64,000 bases of DNA from Strigops habroptila (GCF_004027225.2 NC_044282.2:47522576-47586575), one strand, 5' to 3'; numbered from the stretch's first letter, positions 47,101 through 58,637 are shown. The notes: generated by a model not told the origin, from the letters alone. Translations and numbers: made by a program.

Positions 47101-50100
47101 GGAAAGCAAGAGATGTGCTCCATTTCAGCTAAAGGCCTCTCTTACAGGTTTTTAAGGGAAGGGGGAATTAATGTCGGGGGTTTTTTTTAATAGATCTATG
47201 CAATGATGAGAAGGAAATGCAAAGGGCAAAACTGGACCAAAAGTGAGCAAACCCACTTTGGAGCAAGATCCCAGTGGCAGGGATAGCTGCATCCATGATG
47301 TCAGGCAGCTGCCTGGTGTGGGGGAGAGCTGCCTGTGGGCTCTGGTGACAGTGTCCATGATGGGTGACAAGCTCTGAGGTAGACACCTGAGTTAAGTTGA
47401 TGAAAATTAGCCTGGGGTGAATCTACACCAGTGTTTTTTATCGTTTTGCTGAGGATGGGAAGGTCCATGGTTAATCATTAAAATGCCTTCTGCAAGACCT
47501 TGCAGCTGGAAAATGGGTCAAAACAACACCCTGGTAACTGTGCCAGTGACATGAGCCTTGGCAGCAGTTATGAGGTCATTACAGCATTCCCGGGCTCATC
47601 TCACCCATGGACTACCAGATAATAGAGAGAGAGAATTCCCAAAAGAATTGTGGGGGGAAAGAGAGGTAACGGCACAATCAGGAATACACCAGCTGCGTTC
47701 CCATGCACATCGAAGGTATTTGTTAGGGCCTGGTTTGGTGCTTATGTGGTGTCACACTGGCATGTTTACAGTACAGGAGGTGCACACCTACAGCATCTAG
47801 CTCGCGTGACTGCTCCCTTGGCAGGTACCATTAAGTCTCCATATCTAGTTTTTCTTCTCCTTGATTGACATTTATTTCTTCTTTAGCTGGCTTTATGGGA
47901 ATTTCTTTAGTCAGCAGCTCTACCAAGACAAGGTTGATTTTTGCTGCACGTGAGCGCTTACCGAGAATAATTCTAGCTGCAGAAATGTGAAGGATGAGAC
48001 ACCTACACCCATTAACTGCTGTTTCTGGGCTTGACTTGATTTGATTTCTCCAAAATGCGGTTTTGGACCATTTCCAAAAAAGTGTTTGTGTACAGTTCTT
48101 GCCAGCAGAAATTGCAGCACTGCTTATCGCGGGCAGTACAGGCACTTCACACGTGAGCTGTGCTATGGGGCTTTGCAGTGGGTACAAAGTAAGTGTTATC
48201 TAAATGAAAATCAGCTCCTGCTCTGTCATCCCAGGTTAGAAACCTGCTTCTGCTGTCTCAAGTCTTCCCTTTTGCGTGCTAGGGAGGGAGAAGGAAAGCC
48301 TCGTCAGGGGGCAAGGGGCCAGCAGGAGCCAGTGAGTGGGGAGCACCCCCACAGGGGACTGCTCAGTTGCGACCATAGTCCAAAGCCCACTGAGGATGCT
48401 GGAGAGCCCGAGAGCCCCTGTGAAAGTGCCGGTATGAGCCTCACTGTTGGGAAAGCCGAGGGCAGAGGTGCTTTCCAAGCGCTCCTGAATCCAGCAGCCT
48501 TGCCAGTGAGCTCCCTGCCAGCTGGGAGGGAGAGGACAAGGGAGCACAGTGCCTGGTGCCTGGGCTCTCGTGTCACATCCACCAGCGCTGCTCAGCGCTA
48601 GTAGGTCACACAGCACAGCAGCCAGGATCTGCAGATTAGTCTGCTCCCAAGTGCTGAGGGAGCACAGGGACTGGGAGACAGCGCTTAACCTTGACGAGAG
48701 TCACTCTTCAGTGTGAGGAGATGATATTTTAAGATGGTTTTTCAAGCCTTTTTGTTTCATTTAGGTTTCTTTAACATGTATGTCAAACTGTTCCCAATGC
48801 TCTTGGTGCAGGCAGACTCAGAGGCACAGCTTTTGCTTGTGAAAGATTTCAGATTTCTTTTGTTTGTGCAGTAGGTCCCCACCATTCCCCTGTCCCTGAG
48901 GGACATCCACGTCTCTAACTGGTATGCTATGGGAGTGCCTCATGAGTTTTCTTTTATGATTCCTGGACAGCAAACAGATCTTATTCTCCTTTTCTACACC
49001 TTTTCTACACCTTTTCTGTCTTGGTAGAGCTGCTGACTAAAGAAATTCCCATAAAGCCCACAGATGACCTGTGGTGAACCAAGGCCTGAGCTACTTGTTG
49101 AAGCAATTCTCTCCAGCTTTCCTCCCTAGTTTTCCCAAGTTCCATCAAGGTGCCTCTCTGGCATGTGGACATCCTAAATTCTGCATTGCTCATGACAAAA
49201 ACGAATCTCTACACTGTACCTGAGCTGCAGCCTGGATCTTTTCAGGCGGCATAGCTCCTGGATTTTCTTTTTAATTAGCAAATAGGTAGAGGACAGGGTA
49301 TTTAGGGCTATAACCCATTTCATTCCCACTTCTTGCACAGTAGGAGGCATGCAGGAATAGCTTTCCCCTTTATGTTCACATTGTTCCAGCTGCTTTCCCC
49401 TCCAAAGTTATAATGAAAGCACAGAGTACTCACTGATGGTCAGCATTGTTGTTCTCTGGGCTCGTAGGACTTCTGGTTGACAAAGCCTGTGAAAGAAGAA
49501 AAGTCATGTATTTCAGTTACAACACTGTAAAGTTGAGGGAGGTGATTCTGCCCCTCTACTCTGCGCTGGTGAGACTTCACCTGCAGTACTGCATCCAGCT
49601 GTGGGGTCCTCAGTACAGGAAATACACGGACCTGGTGGAGAGGGTCCAGAGGAGGCCACAAAAGCAATCAGAAGGATGGAACACCTTTGTTTTGAGGAAA
49701 GGCTGAGAGAGCTGGGGTTGTTGGCAAGAGGGTTGGACTGAATGATCTTCAAAGGTCCCTTCCAACCCAAACCGTTAGTTATTTCTATGAAACCTATCTC
49801 TGTCTAGAGGGGGCTATGTCTTCCCTGGTTTAAACACCCAACCAACCTCTGTGGCGACCATACAGGTGCAAGAGAGTCCGCTTTACTAACCACCATTATG
49901 CTAGCTCTGTTTCAGCATCCAGGGCAGCTGGGTGGCTGCAGGCTACAGAAACAAATCACTGAACATTAACTCATTAAACCTCCCAGTTTTCCCATGAATA
50001 TGGACACTGCCCCACCAGCTGACAGGGAGCACTATGGAAATACCTGCTAAGGAAGGAAGTTATGGCAACACGGACCCAATTCTCTGTACCTGACAAAGCC

Positions 50101-53100
50101 ATTTCCCTGAAGTGACCCATCTGGAGTGAAACATCCACCTTCCCTATGCTGGAAGATCACAGGTTTCCAGTGGGACATCAGGGGGGCAACCAAAGCCAAA
50201 CCTTACAGCATTTAAAATGGGAAAATGATGGGACCCTGTGTCTGCCTGAGCCCCCAGCTGGACCAGTAATAAAATGACCTCCCTGCAGCCAGATGCTACT
50301 GAGAAGAATATCACTTTCATCATTTTCTACTTCTTCACTGTACTCTCAAAGAGAAGGGGATGGGGAGAGGGTCAAGGGCTGTAGCTTTGCACAAAACTAG
50401 ACCCATTTTGGTTTGCCATTATTTTTTCCGAGCTGCAGTCCTAAAGCTGGTGAGCCTCCTTCAGACAAGTTACCTTGAATCTCATGATGACACTAACAGA
50501 TGTTAAATGGGGAGCACACAGAACTAAAGTTGGGACTTGACTTCCAGAAAACAGAAATGAAAAGTTGTTCTGTCAGCATGGAAAAAAGGGATGCAAAGGA
50601 ATGAGGGAGCAGTGTAGAAAAGCTTGCAGTTTAGAGCCAACGCCTGTACATCTGCTGTATGGTGTTTCTGCAGGGCTGGATGGGGTCAAGTGATTCCTCA
50701 GTAAAATCATGTATCTGCTTCTGAAATAGCTCAAACCTGTACTGCCTTGAGGTCCAGCAGTGCATGGGACTGGTGCTGGTAAACGTGGTGGGAGCTATAG
50801 GGGAGATACCCCTTTACAGGGAGTGCCAGTACAGCAATGATGGCTTTAAGCACAGTTTTGCACTGATTTAAATCAGTTGGTATTGGTCAGGCTTGTATGT
50901 GCTGTCCGCTAGATAGAAATGTTCACCTGGGTGTCTGCTGTTACTGCACGGCACCTGATTTTAATTTGAGAGGAGATGTTTTCACTACATCCTTAGCCGC
51001 TCCTCATGCGGATGGAAGCAGTTGAGGTTTAAACACAGTGGTCTTAGACACTGCTAGGCAGAGAGGTGCTTGGCAGCAAACTCTTGAGCTCTTCCCTACG
51101 TCTGGGTGGGCTTTGTGCTGCTGTGGTCACGTTTGGCTCCTGCTTGAGCAGGTGGGGGGGGGGCTGCAGCAAAGACATTTCTCTCATGGCCCTGGGTCAA
51201 CACCTCTTCCAGGTGAACCCTAAGTAGCTTCCATTTCTGGAGCTGGGAAAGGCGTGTATCCAGTGTCTTTCACATCCTAGCTGCTTGCTTGAAATCACAA
51301 ACTAAATCCCTATGGAAGACTTGTAACATCTTTTGATACCTGTCAAAAGGAGCTCCACTTCCTTTCAGAAGGGGCCCTGCTCTTTGGCAACAGTTTGTTT
51401 TCTCTGGAAGAGCCTGAAGTGCTTGAGAAACAGCTCCTGGGTCCAAGCAGAGATGAAGCTATGTAAGAAAGCTGATGGTGAGGGAACAGAGTTCCTGCCT
51501 GGTTATTTAGCATCATTTCTTGGTGATCTCCCACAAGGGACAAGAGCAAGCAGCAGTGCCAGGAGGATGCCACGCTGTGTTCCAAGGGCTGACTTCTCCT
51601 GGGTGTGTGCTCCCTAACACAGTCCCTTGTCCTCATCATCACCATCATCCACTGGGCTACTGCTGCCACCCTGGTTTCCTTCCACAGGTGAAGAGCCTTA
51701 TTAATACTCAGCACCAAGGGTAATACAGTTCTCCAGGAGTGCTTTGATGATGCTTCTCCCACAGCGAGAACCCAGCTTCCAACACTTCTGGGCAAAGGAT
51801 GGGTTTGGATCATTTTAGGGAGGGGTTTGAACTGTACAGTAGGTTGTCTTTTCTTTCTTCCCTTGTGGCTGACTCCTCCGTATTACGAGCTGTACGTGTG
51901 GTGTGGGTGGAAGACAGAATTAATTAGTCATCAGGACAGAGCAGCTCTGGTTAGCAGAATCTGCTTCTCTGTGCAAAATCAGCTCACACCTTCTCCAAGG
52001 GATCTCTCAGCAGCAACACTTATTTCCCAAGAGAACGTGGCACTGGCAGAGGTGGATCTCTACTGACATATAACCCGCCGCACGAGGGAAAAATGGTGAC
52101 GAGTGAAACCAAAAGGCACCTCCAGCCCCTGCCCTTCCTTCACCATCAGAGCCTCCACGCTTGGGAGCTGCTCCCAGCTCACTGGGGCGCGCGGCGCGTG
52201 GCTCGGCGGTGCCGCGTGGTGCCGGGCAGCAGGCAGGATGTGGAGCTGTCACGGGCACTGAGACACAATAAAGCCGACCCCACCCAGCTCGCCCGGGACT
52301 GCTGCGGTGTGCGTGGTGCAAGGTCAGCACGCAATTAGTACCAGCCCTTTGTGTGGGTTAACATGATGCGTACGTCATGACACTTTAATATTATGGGTTC
52401 CTATCCTACAGCTAAATAAGTAATTGCAGGCTTGGTTGGCCTGCACCCTGTTAAGAGATAAATGAAGTCACCTTCTCCTTTCTGCAGCTTGCAGTCATCT
52501 TTTTATTACTCATTCAGATCGCAGCGTGTCTCCTTGTTTTCCACCCTGTTCCCAGCGTAGGCATCTCGTGCTGGGGTCTGTTGTGTTACAATGCTCCACG
52601 TCGCCACCTCCTCCAAGTTGAAAGGCTTGGATATTAAGGTCACCCAGCATGTACTTGGGTTTAATTTGATGTAATGAGATGTGAGGGGGAAGGGTTTGTC
52701 AGCCATTGCACACAGTTCAGCCATTCTTTATGTTAGGGCAGCGGCTCCTGGGAGCAAGGCAGAGAAGAGATCTGGAACCAGGAGCTATTTCTCTCTATTG
52801 CGTGCATGAACCAGCACTTCCAGGGTGCAGCCTTCCATTCCCCCCAACCCCGGAAAAGCTGTGGCTGGTGTTCCTTATAGTCCAGCCCTTACCCCATCAC
52901 GTCCTTCCCCTCTTCCTATGTCACCTCTAGCATCTGCAGATGAGCTGGGTGAGAACACCCTGCCCTGGGACCCACAGGGCAACCTGGAGCCAATGCACCA
53001 TCATAGGCTCTGAGCTGCCCCCAAGTTTTGTTGAAACCGGCCAACCATAGTCTCAACTGTTAAAATCACATTGTCTCCAGAACTGGGTGGCCAAACCCAA

Positions 53101-56100
53101 ATTTGGGGATGGGCTCTGTGCCATGCCCAAGTGTTATCTGGGAGAATGCAAGTTGGTCTTGGCCAAAACCATGTCAGCTTAGTGGGGCAGATCACTGTGG
53201 TCCAATGCTGCTATTTGTAAACTGTAAACTGTATCTGTACAGTTTACCAGTACAGATACAGCCCTGAGGTATGGTAGAGACATAGACCATGAGTGGTCTC
53301 ATTATGTACGGGGGAGCCTAGAGAGTGGCTGAGCCACCTAAAACATCCTCATGGGAGCAGTGTGGTCCCCAGCAGTGCTGGTCCCCTGGGCTGTGATTTC
53401 ATAGCGCAAATGTAAGCCAGTGCCTCCTTCCTGCCTCCACTCCCCCTTCACAAGCGCCCCAAGAGCTGGATCAGGGGTCTGGTCTGAGCTGAAATGAAGG
53501 CGATGTCAGCCAGAGCGTGTGGCAGAAGCAGTTTGCACAGAGGTCCAGACGGCTGAGCTGGTACAGCAGAAGGGCAGCACCCTCCAGCGACACCAGCAAA
53601 CGATGTGGCTGGCTAAAACAGCCATCGCTGCCCAAAACAGCCTCTCACGGACCCGCAGCCGCGAGTACCACTGGCAAAACAATCTAGCTCACCTAACGCG
53701 TCAGTAGGCACCAAACGGGATGTATAGCTCCAGCCGCATCCCAGGCAAAGCGCTCCCAGCCTTGCTCTAGTCTGCAGCAACATCCTCTGGCCAGTGAAGG
53801 AATTAGGAACAGGCGGTGGACGGGAAGTGGGCAGGGAGGTGGGGAGTTCCCACGCTTCTCCTCTCCTGCCAACTAAAACACCAACTCCCAGCTCTGCTGC
53901 GCATGCCCTGTGCTTAGTTTCTGAATCAGGAATGGTTTCAGGGCAAAAGCGTCCCGTGCTCTGCCAAGTGATGGGGGAAAAAATACTTAGTTAGCAGGTT
54001 TCTGGATCCAGCTGCAGCACAGCTGTGCTGGGGGGGGTGACACGGGCTGAGGGGACAGCACAGTTCACTGCTTGCTGGGTTCTGGTGAAGTTTCAGGTGC
54101 TTTTAAAAAGGCAAGGACCATAATATGAGAGAGAGGGAGACCTTTTGCTCAGCAACCAGAAATTATCAGAAATAATCTGACTTTGGACTTTTGACATAGC
54201 CGCTTCCCTAGTTTGGAGTTCAAGGAGTCCTGGATGTTCAGCTGGAAAAGACCTTTTCTGAAGCACCCTACCAGTGAAGGTTGTGTTCCCTACACAACTG
54301 CAGGAGAATGTCTGGACTCGGGGGCATTTTTGACCATTAACACAACCAGGAAGAAAATGTTGAAATAAATTGCTAACAGCACAGAATTAGAAATATCAAA
54401 TTTCTGCTTGAGGGAAGCACATTTTAACAGGAGTAGAAAAATAAACTTATGCGAGTTCCTGTAAGAAACTAATGGGCATGACATCAAATGTCCCCACAGG
54501 ACCCTGCTGTGTGTTCACAGCCACGAGATGACGCTGCACCACATCAATCTGCAGAAAGAACACTTATCTGGCTGAAAAAATCAGGCAAAGCTTTGAAGTC
54601 CTGGGTGTTCTGAAAGGATATGATAGCCCCTCTAGAAATCAGTTAATGCACCTGCTACCTGCGTTATTCTTGTGCTGCAGCTGGGGTAGATAGGCTTACT
54701 GTAATCACATCCTGTCTCCAGTCAGGAGGAGTGATGGTGCCATGGAAAAAGCTGTTTAAAGCAAGGCCCTAACATGTCTGAGTGACTCTTCCATTTCAGG
54801 AAACAAGTGGGGAAATACCTGAGGCTGCAGCCTTTCCCCTGCTTCCCACCAGGAGCTGCCATCCCACTCTGTGCTGCGGCAGCACCTGCAAAACCACAAA
54901 TACTTTTTCTGTCTTGAACAAAGAAACAAGGAAGAAGCACATACAACCATCTAGAATTGAGGGCAATCCTGAAAATAAGCATTTGATGCTGACAAGGAGG
55001 TATTGGGGTCTGCTCTGAGCTGGGTTCAGGTTCCCCATCAGAATTTGGTTCTCAGCCCATTGCTGCAATGTACTTTCACCCTTTCACTTCCAAGCACTAT
55101 TTGAATGCAATAGAGGTGGCTCAAGCCTTTAGATGCAGCCACATCCCTCTCCTCCAGCCCTTGCCAGCTGGCCTGGCTGCCCAGTGGTGCTGCCAGCTTG
55201 CTGCTGGATGACACAGTGCATCAGGGTTTCAGGCGTGAAGCACAACGCTGATGCACATCACACGCAGGAGAAACCCAACCATGATAGCAGAGAGCTGAGT
55301 CCTGCTTGCAGGCAACCACTCTCTTCTGGGTGGTGGCAAACCTCTCCTCTCCTTCCACTGGCCACAATCTGCTCCTCCATGGGCTATTTCTCATTGGACT
55401 TTTCTACTGCAGTATCTCCTTTTTGCCTTTCCTCCTCCTCCTCCCTCATCTTTCTCCCACTAACTTTATTGAATCAACTCATCCTTTCTTCTCTGAAATT
55501 TCTTTGCTCATGCTCCAGTCTGCACAGATGAGCAGGGCAAAGCAAGCAAGCTCTCACCACAAGACAGAAGTTACAAATGACTGCTCGAGAAGCTGGCAAG
55601 ACTGAGAGAAATTGCCCTCAAAACTTCTAGCAAGGAACTAGTGACGCAATGAAGCTGGTATCCCTTTCCAGAAACTGCCTCCACAAGCCTCATGGGAAGG
55701 GTGGGACTGCAGTTTGCACAATGACCTGAAAGACTAAACTGCATCCAGTAAACAACCAAAACTTGGTGCTGTAAACAGTTCCCTCCCTCCTCCTCTCGGG
55801 CTAGTCACTTTTTAGGACTCGAGGAGTCAGAATGGTAAGCCCATGTCTGCTGTCTGTACCAAGGCCACCTCAGGCACAGGCAAAGAAAGTGCTACCAAGG
55901 AGAGCTTAAAGTTTTCCCTGAAAATACCTCAGATTTCTCTTGTATATCTTTTATATATTTGAAAAACACTGGCTTTGAAAAACACTGGTAATTCTTTGCC
56001 AGTGTACCCAGAGATTTGAACTTCTTTCCCAAACAAGGGGCAGCAGCAGCAGCTGGATGAGGAGACACACAAGATGCTCGGCATCGCTGAGGTGTCACAG

Positions 56101-57957
56101 GCAGCATAGCTGTGTGCTGCACCCAGCTGGCCACACTGGGCGACTGAGGCCCCACATGCTGGCTTCAGGCTGGATTTTGAAGGCCCTCACAGTCATCTCT
56201 GTGCTGCAATGCTTGACAGTGTTCCCATCCTGGGTTTGCACCAGGTGTGACCACAGCATGGGGTGGCCAAGGTGATGCTAGGGGTTCCTCACCATCATCG
56301 CTACTGGAGGAGGAGGTCTGTCTGTGGCAGGGAGATGCATGGTGACCCCCTCTACCCCACCCCAAGTACCGCGTCTTGAATTCTTCAGCCTTTCTGGTTT
56401 GCTCCTTGTCGTTAGCTCACTAGTACCCGCTACCATGGTACACTGCCTCTCTAAATGAGGTGGGGGCAGCTCCCTTCTGATTCCAATTACTTCTGATAAG
56501 TAATTACACAGAATATACATCACTTCGGAATAGAGCTAAAATAAGACTTTATGCATTATATTCACCACTGATATAATCATTATTTTTAAAGATCCAGCCA
56601 TGATATTCACATGTGGAAAGAGAGAGGAAACGACACCACCAGCCTCTATTCCCATAAGTAAAGGTAAAAAGGAGAAGTCAGGAGGACTGCTCGTAAATGA
56701 GAGTTTGTCAGAGGAAAAGGTGGTGCTGTCTGAACTCCTGTTCACACCATGGGAGGGTTTGGAGTTAAAAGAGCAAGTTAAAAATTCGACAATACAAGAT
56801 GTCTATTTTTGTTTTCCATTTCCAATTCTTACTTTCTTCGAGGCTTTTCTTTAAAACTTTAAAAAAAAAAAAAAAAGGTTCTCATACTGAACCCTGCCAA
56901 GTTTCCTAATGGCAAAATTACTTCATGTTAAAGTTACCCCATGGACGCGCAGTTCAGCAACGGAAATGATACACTTCTAAAGAGTAAAACTGAGGCACGC
57001 AAGGCAGAAAGTTCCCGGGTTCTAAATATTCGTTTCTATTTTTAAATCTATTACTTTAGTCTGACGACTTTTGTGCATCTGCGGAGAGCAGCATTTATCT
57101 AACAACCACCACACAACTTCCACAGCTAAGCGAAGATGCAAGAAGCTGGTGATTTTTGGCCTTGTCACCAGATGATATAGATGCTGCTGTTGTATTTGGG
57201 TAGGAAAAAAGAAAAGATAACCCCCTCGGAGGCAAATCCACTACTTGTTAAACCGAAAGAGACTGAAATGCGTCTTTAGGAAGAGCCAGACTGCAGTTGC
57301 AGGGGATTGGCAAACATTAAACAGCAGCTTTATGTTCATGTTTTTTAACTTCTGTTTACAAGCCCGACCCCAGGACAAGCAGGAGCCGGCCTTTATAAAG
57401 CCCAGCTATTTCCACAAGGGAGGAAAAGAAACTTTCAGTAGCACAGGGCAACTGGAGAACGAACGGGATCGCCCTTTTCGGGACCGTGTTCCCCTTGCAC
57501 CATGGGAATGATGCAAGGGAGAAAGAGAATGCGAAGGGAGCAGCCAGTGTGACCGGGAACGGTTCGCTAGCAAAGAGAGAGTTTAGTGCCACTTCTGCCT
57601 GGAGGAAGCCGTGGCTGCAGCAGTTACCCTCGGCTGCGTCAGGGCTCCCCGCGCCAGCGGGGACCCCACAGGAGATGGGGAGTCCTGGGGTCCGGGGCCG
57701 GTGCGGGCACTTACCGCCTGCTCCAGCGGGGCCCCCCCGCCGCCTCCCGCCGCCGCGTCCCCGCAGCGCCCGCCGTCCCGGGGCGGGGGGGTGCCGCCGG
57801 CGGCCGGGGCTCGGCGGCCGGGGGCGGGCAGCGCCGCCGCCTCCTCGCACTCGGCCAGCGCCTTCTGCAGCAGCTCCCGGTGCTCCGGCGCCCTGCCCGC
57901 GGGCACCGCCGCCCGCGCCGCCGCCGCGCCCCGCCGCCGGCTGCTCCCGCTGCCCAT
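44092..57957 (-). CDS. CYS1: Cystin 1, complete (three exons)
   Basis: Cystin is a small myristoylated protein of the primary-cilium membrane; loss causes recessive polycystic kidney disease in the cpk mouse. Exons on the minus strand are 57957-57715 (243 nt), 49486-49434 (53 nt) and 44197-44092 (106 nt), with consensus splice sites and phases that fit exactly. They give 133 aa, versus 158 in human and 145 in mouse. Visible features are the N-myristoylation start MGSGSS followed by RRR, a Leu/Glu helix ([15 protein letters not shown]), a Gly/Pro/Ala-rich stretch, a middle segment [15 protein letters not shown], and the hallmark C-terminus [19 protein letters not shown]. The middle exon is supported by its splice sites, its phase and the SPE...GNS context shared with mammals. 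The gene is convergent with KLF11, as in human. Confidence 0.93.
46361..46525 (+). repeat. Diverged CR1-like fragment
   Basis: Contains 'gaggttcaatctggaaaaaa', 'ggaacaggctgtggttacac' and 'tccttggagcctttcaagac', which follow the order of the CR1 3' region in plus orientation. It lacks the terminal octamer repeats. Confidence 0.6.
46985..47085 (+). repeat. Possible ancient CR1 fragment
   Basis: Phrases such as 'gaatttagaaagaagcaata' and 'aaaagtgatttaagaattta' resemble older CR1 subfamilies. The evidence is weak because the match is short. Confidence 0.35.
47889..47930 (-). repeat. Left arm of 42-bp perfect inverted repeat
   Basis: The reverse complement of this segment is identical over 42 bases to 49017-49058. 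Similarity stops abruptly at both ends. Read on the minus strand, it is open in one frame ([12 protein letters not shown]) and continues [19 protein letters not shown] before a stop. Confidence 0.95.
49017..49058 (+). repeat. Right arm of 42-bp perfect inverted repeat
   Basis: Partner of 47889-47930, about 1.1 kb away in opposite orientation. It is directly preceded by a short tandem pyrimidine repeat (ccttttctaca x2-3, about 48988-49016). In the same frame it reads [17 protein letters not shown] before a stop. Confidence 0.95.
49434..49486 (-). CDS. CYS1: CYS1 exon 2 (53-nt internal exon)
   Basis: On the minus strand the acceptor is cttttcttctttcacag and the donor gtgagta. The exon reads [17 protein letters not shown] plus two bases of Gln completed by exon 3. 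It is phase 0 at its start and its 53-nt length restores the frame into exon 3. The SPE and following Asn/Asp-rich residues correspond to the mammalian cystin linker. No other candidate in the intron fits the phase. Confidence 0.85.
49530..49791 (+). repeat. CR1 LINE 3' end with internal deletion
   Basis: Reads 'gttgagggaggtgattctgc', 'ctgcagtactgcatccagct', 'gtccagaggaggccacaaaa', then jumps from 'gctgagagagctggggttgtt' directly to 'ggttggactgaatgatcttc' near the 3' end. Between those points a full CR1 has several hundred more bases. It lies about 45 bases from CYS1 exon 2. Confidence 0.92.
52170..52330. other. GC- and CpG-rich patch in CYS1 intron 1
   Basis: A local cluster of CpG (ggggcgcgcggcgcgtggct and following), then AATAAAGCC near 52267 and more GC-rich sequence. 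It contrasts with the AT-richer intron around it. It could be a small CpG island or part of an unrecognised LTR. Confidence 0.35.
53224..53261. repeat. Two overlapping perfect hairpins
   Basis: Hairpin A is gtaaactgta/tacagtttac (53224-53233 and 53238-53247) with a 4-base loop. Hairpin B is ctgtatctgtac/gtacagatacag (53229-53240 and 53250-53261) with a 9-base loop. They share bases, so only one can form at a time. A short direct repeat of gtaaact precedes them at 53217. Confidence 0.9.
56861..56876. repeat. Poly(A) run
   Basis: Sixteen consecutive A bases in CYS1 intron 1. No retrocopy is recognisable upstream. Confidence 0.85.
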
Positions 57958-58200
57958 GGCCGCCGCCGGTGCCGCCGCCGAGGGGCTGTGCCGGCGGGAA
58001 GCGCTCCCCGGCCCCGCCGCCTCTCCCGGCCGGGGCGGGCGCGGTTCTTGGCCGCTTCTCGGTTCCCAAAACCTTTGGGGGAGGGGGGAGAATCCCACCC
58101 AGGAGTGAACCAGCGGCGGGGGAAGGAGCCGGGGTGCGGGGAGGGATGCCCGGGTGTCTCTAACCACGCTCTCTGTGCTCGGAGCGCCGGCGGGCTGCCA
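57600..58200 (-). promoter_or_regulatory. CYS1: CpG island and promoter of CYS1
   Basis: A GC-rich, CpG-dense block covers CYS1 exon 1 and about 240 bases upstream of its ATG. No TATA box is seen. The long open frames on both strands here are due to base composition. Confidence 0.8.
57715..57957 (-). CDS. CYS1: CYS1 exon 1 (N-terminus)
   Basis: The ATG is at plus-strand 57957-57955 in the context gccatgg. It encodes [20 protein letters not shown], then [20 protein letters not shown] and a Gly/Pro-rich end ([11 protein letters not shown]) before donor gtaagt, phase 0. MGSGSS is the cystin N-myristoylation signal and fixes the start, although the frame is open further upstream. Confidence 0.92.
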
Positions 58201-58394
58201 CCCTCCTCTTATCCTGCCAAAACCTTCGAGACCAGCCCGTTATCTCAGGCCTCCCGAGCCTCCCGTTCCTTACATCCACCTCCCGGCGCTGTCAGCTTCA
58301 GGGACCACGCAGCAGGAACAGCAATCCTGGGCTAAATTCCAGGACACCTCACTCAGACACGTCTTGCAGACCTTGGGAGAATAATGAACGCAGC
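58201..58394. other. Upstream flank of CYS1
   Basis: Non-coding flank between the CpG island and a CR1 element. I see no gene. Confidence 0.5.
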
Positions 58395-58637
58395 CCAGAG
58401 GAATTTAAACAGGATACATTTAGGTTAGATATAAGGAAGAAATTCTTCACTGTGAGGGTGGAACAGGCTGCCCAGAGAAGCTGTGGATGTCCCATCCCCG
58501 GCAGTGCTCAAGGCCAGGTTGGACAGGGCTTTGAGCAACCTGGTCTAGTGGAAGGTGTCCCTGCCCATGGCAGGGGGATGGGAACTGGATGATTTTTAAG
58601 GTCCCTTTCAACCCAAACCATTCAGTGATTCTATAAT
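58395..58637 (+). repeat. CR1 LINE 3' end
   Basis: Reads 'catttaggttagatataagg', 'ttcttcactgtgagggtgga', 'aggccaggttggacagggct' and ends 'attcagtgattctataatgg', the CR1 3' terminus in plus orientation, about 240 bp. Confidence 0.94.

Larger units (their letters stand above)
44198..49433 (-). other. CYS1: CYS1 intron 2
   Basis: Intron of about 5.2 kb. It contains two old CR1-like fragments (near 46361-46525 and 46985-47085) and both arms of a 42-bp perfect inverted repeat (47889-47930 and 49017-49058). No other exon is convincing. Confidence 0.85.
49487..57714 (-). other. CYS1: CYS1 intron 1
   Basis: Intron of about 8.2 kb. It contains a CR1 element at 49530-49791, a GC-rich patch at 52170-52330, perfect overlapping hairpins at 53224-53261 and a poly(A) run at 56861-56876. 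The rest shows no gene that I recognise. Confidence 0.85.

Noticed and set aside
47940-47985. A 15-nt minus-strand segment with acceptor ttctgcag and donor gtaagc in CYS1 intron 2
   Set aside because: It would keep the frame if inserted, but nothing comparable exists in mammalian cystin and so short an exon is expected by chance.
56820-56880. The poly(A) run as the tail of a processed pseudogene
   Set aside because: No coding similarity, AATAAA at the usual spacing or target-site duplication is seen upstream.
57486-58335. Plus-strand open frames of 165-249 codons opposite CYS1 exon 1
   Set aside because: These are base-composition by-products of a CpG island. They are antisense to a well-supported exon and have no domain.
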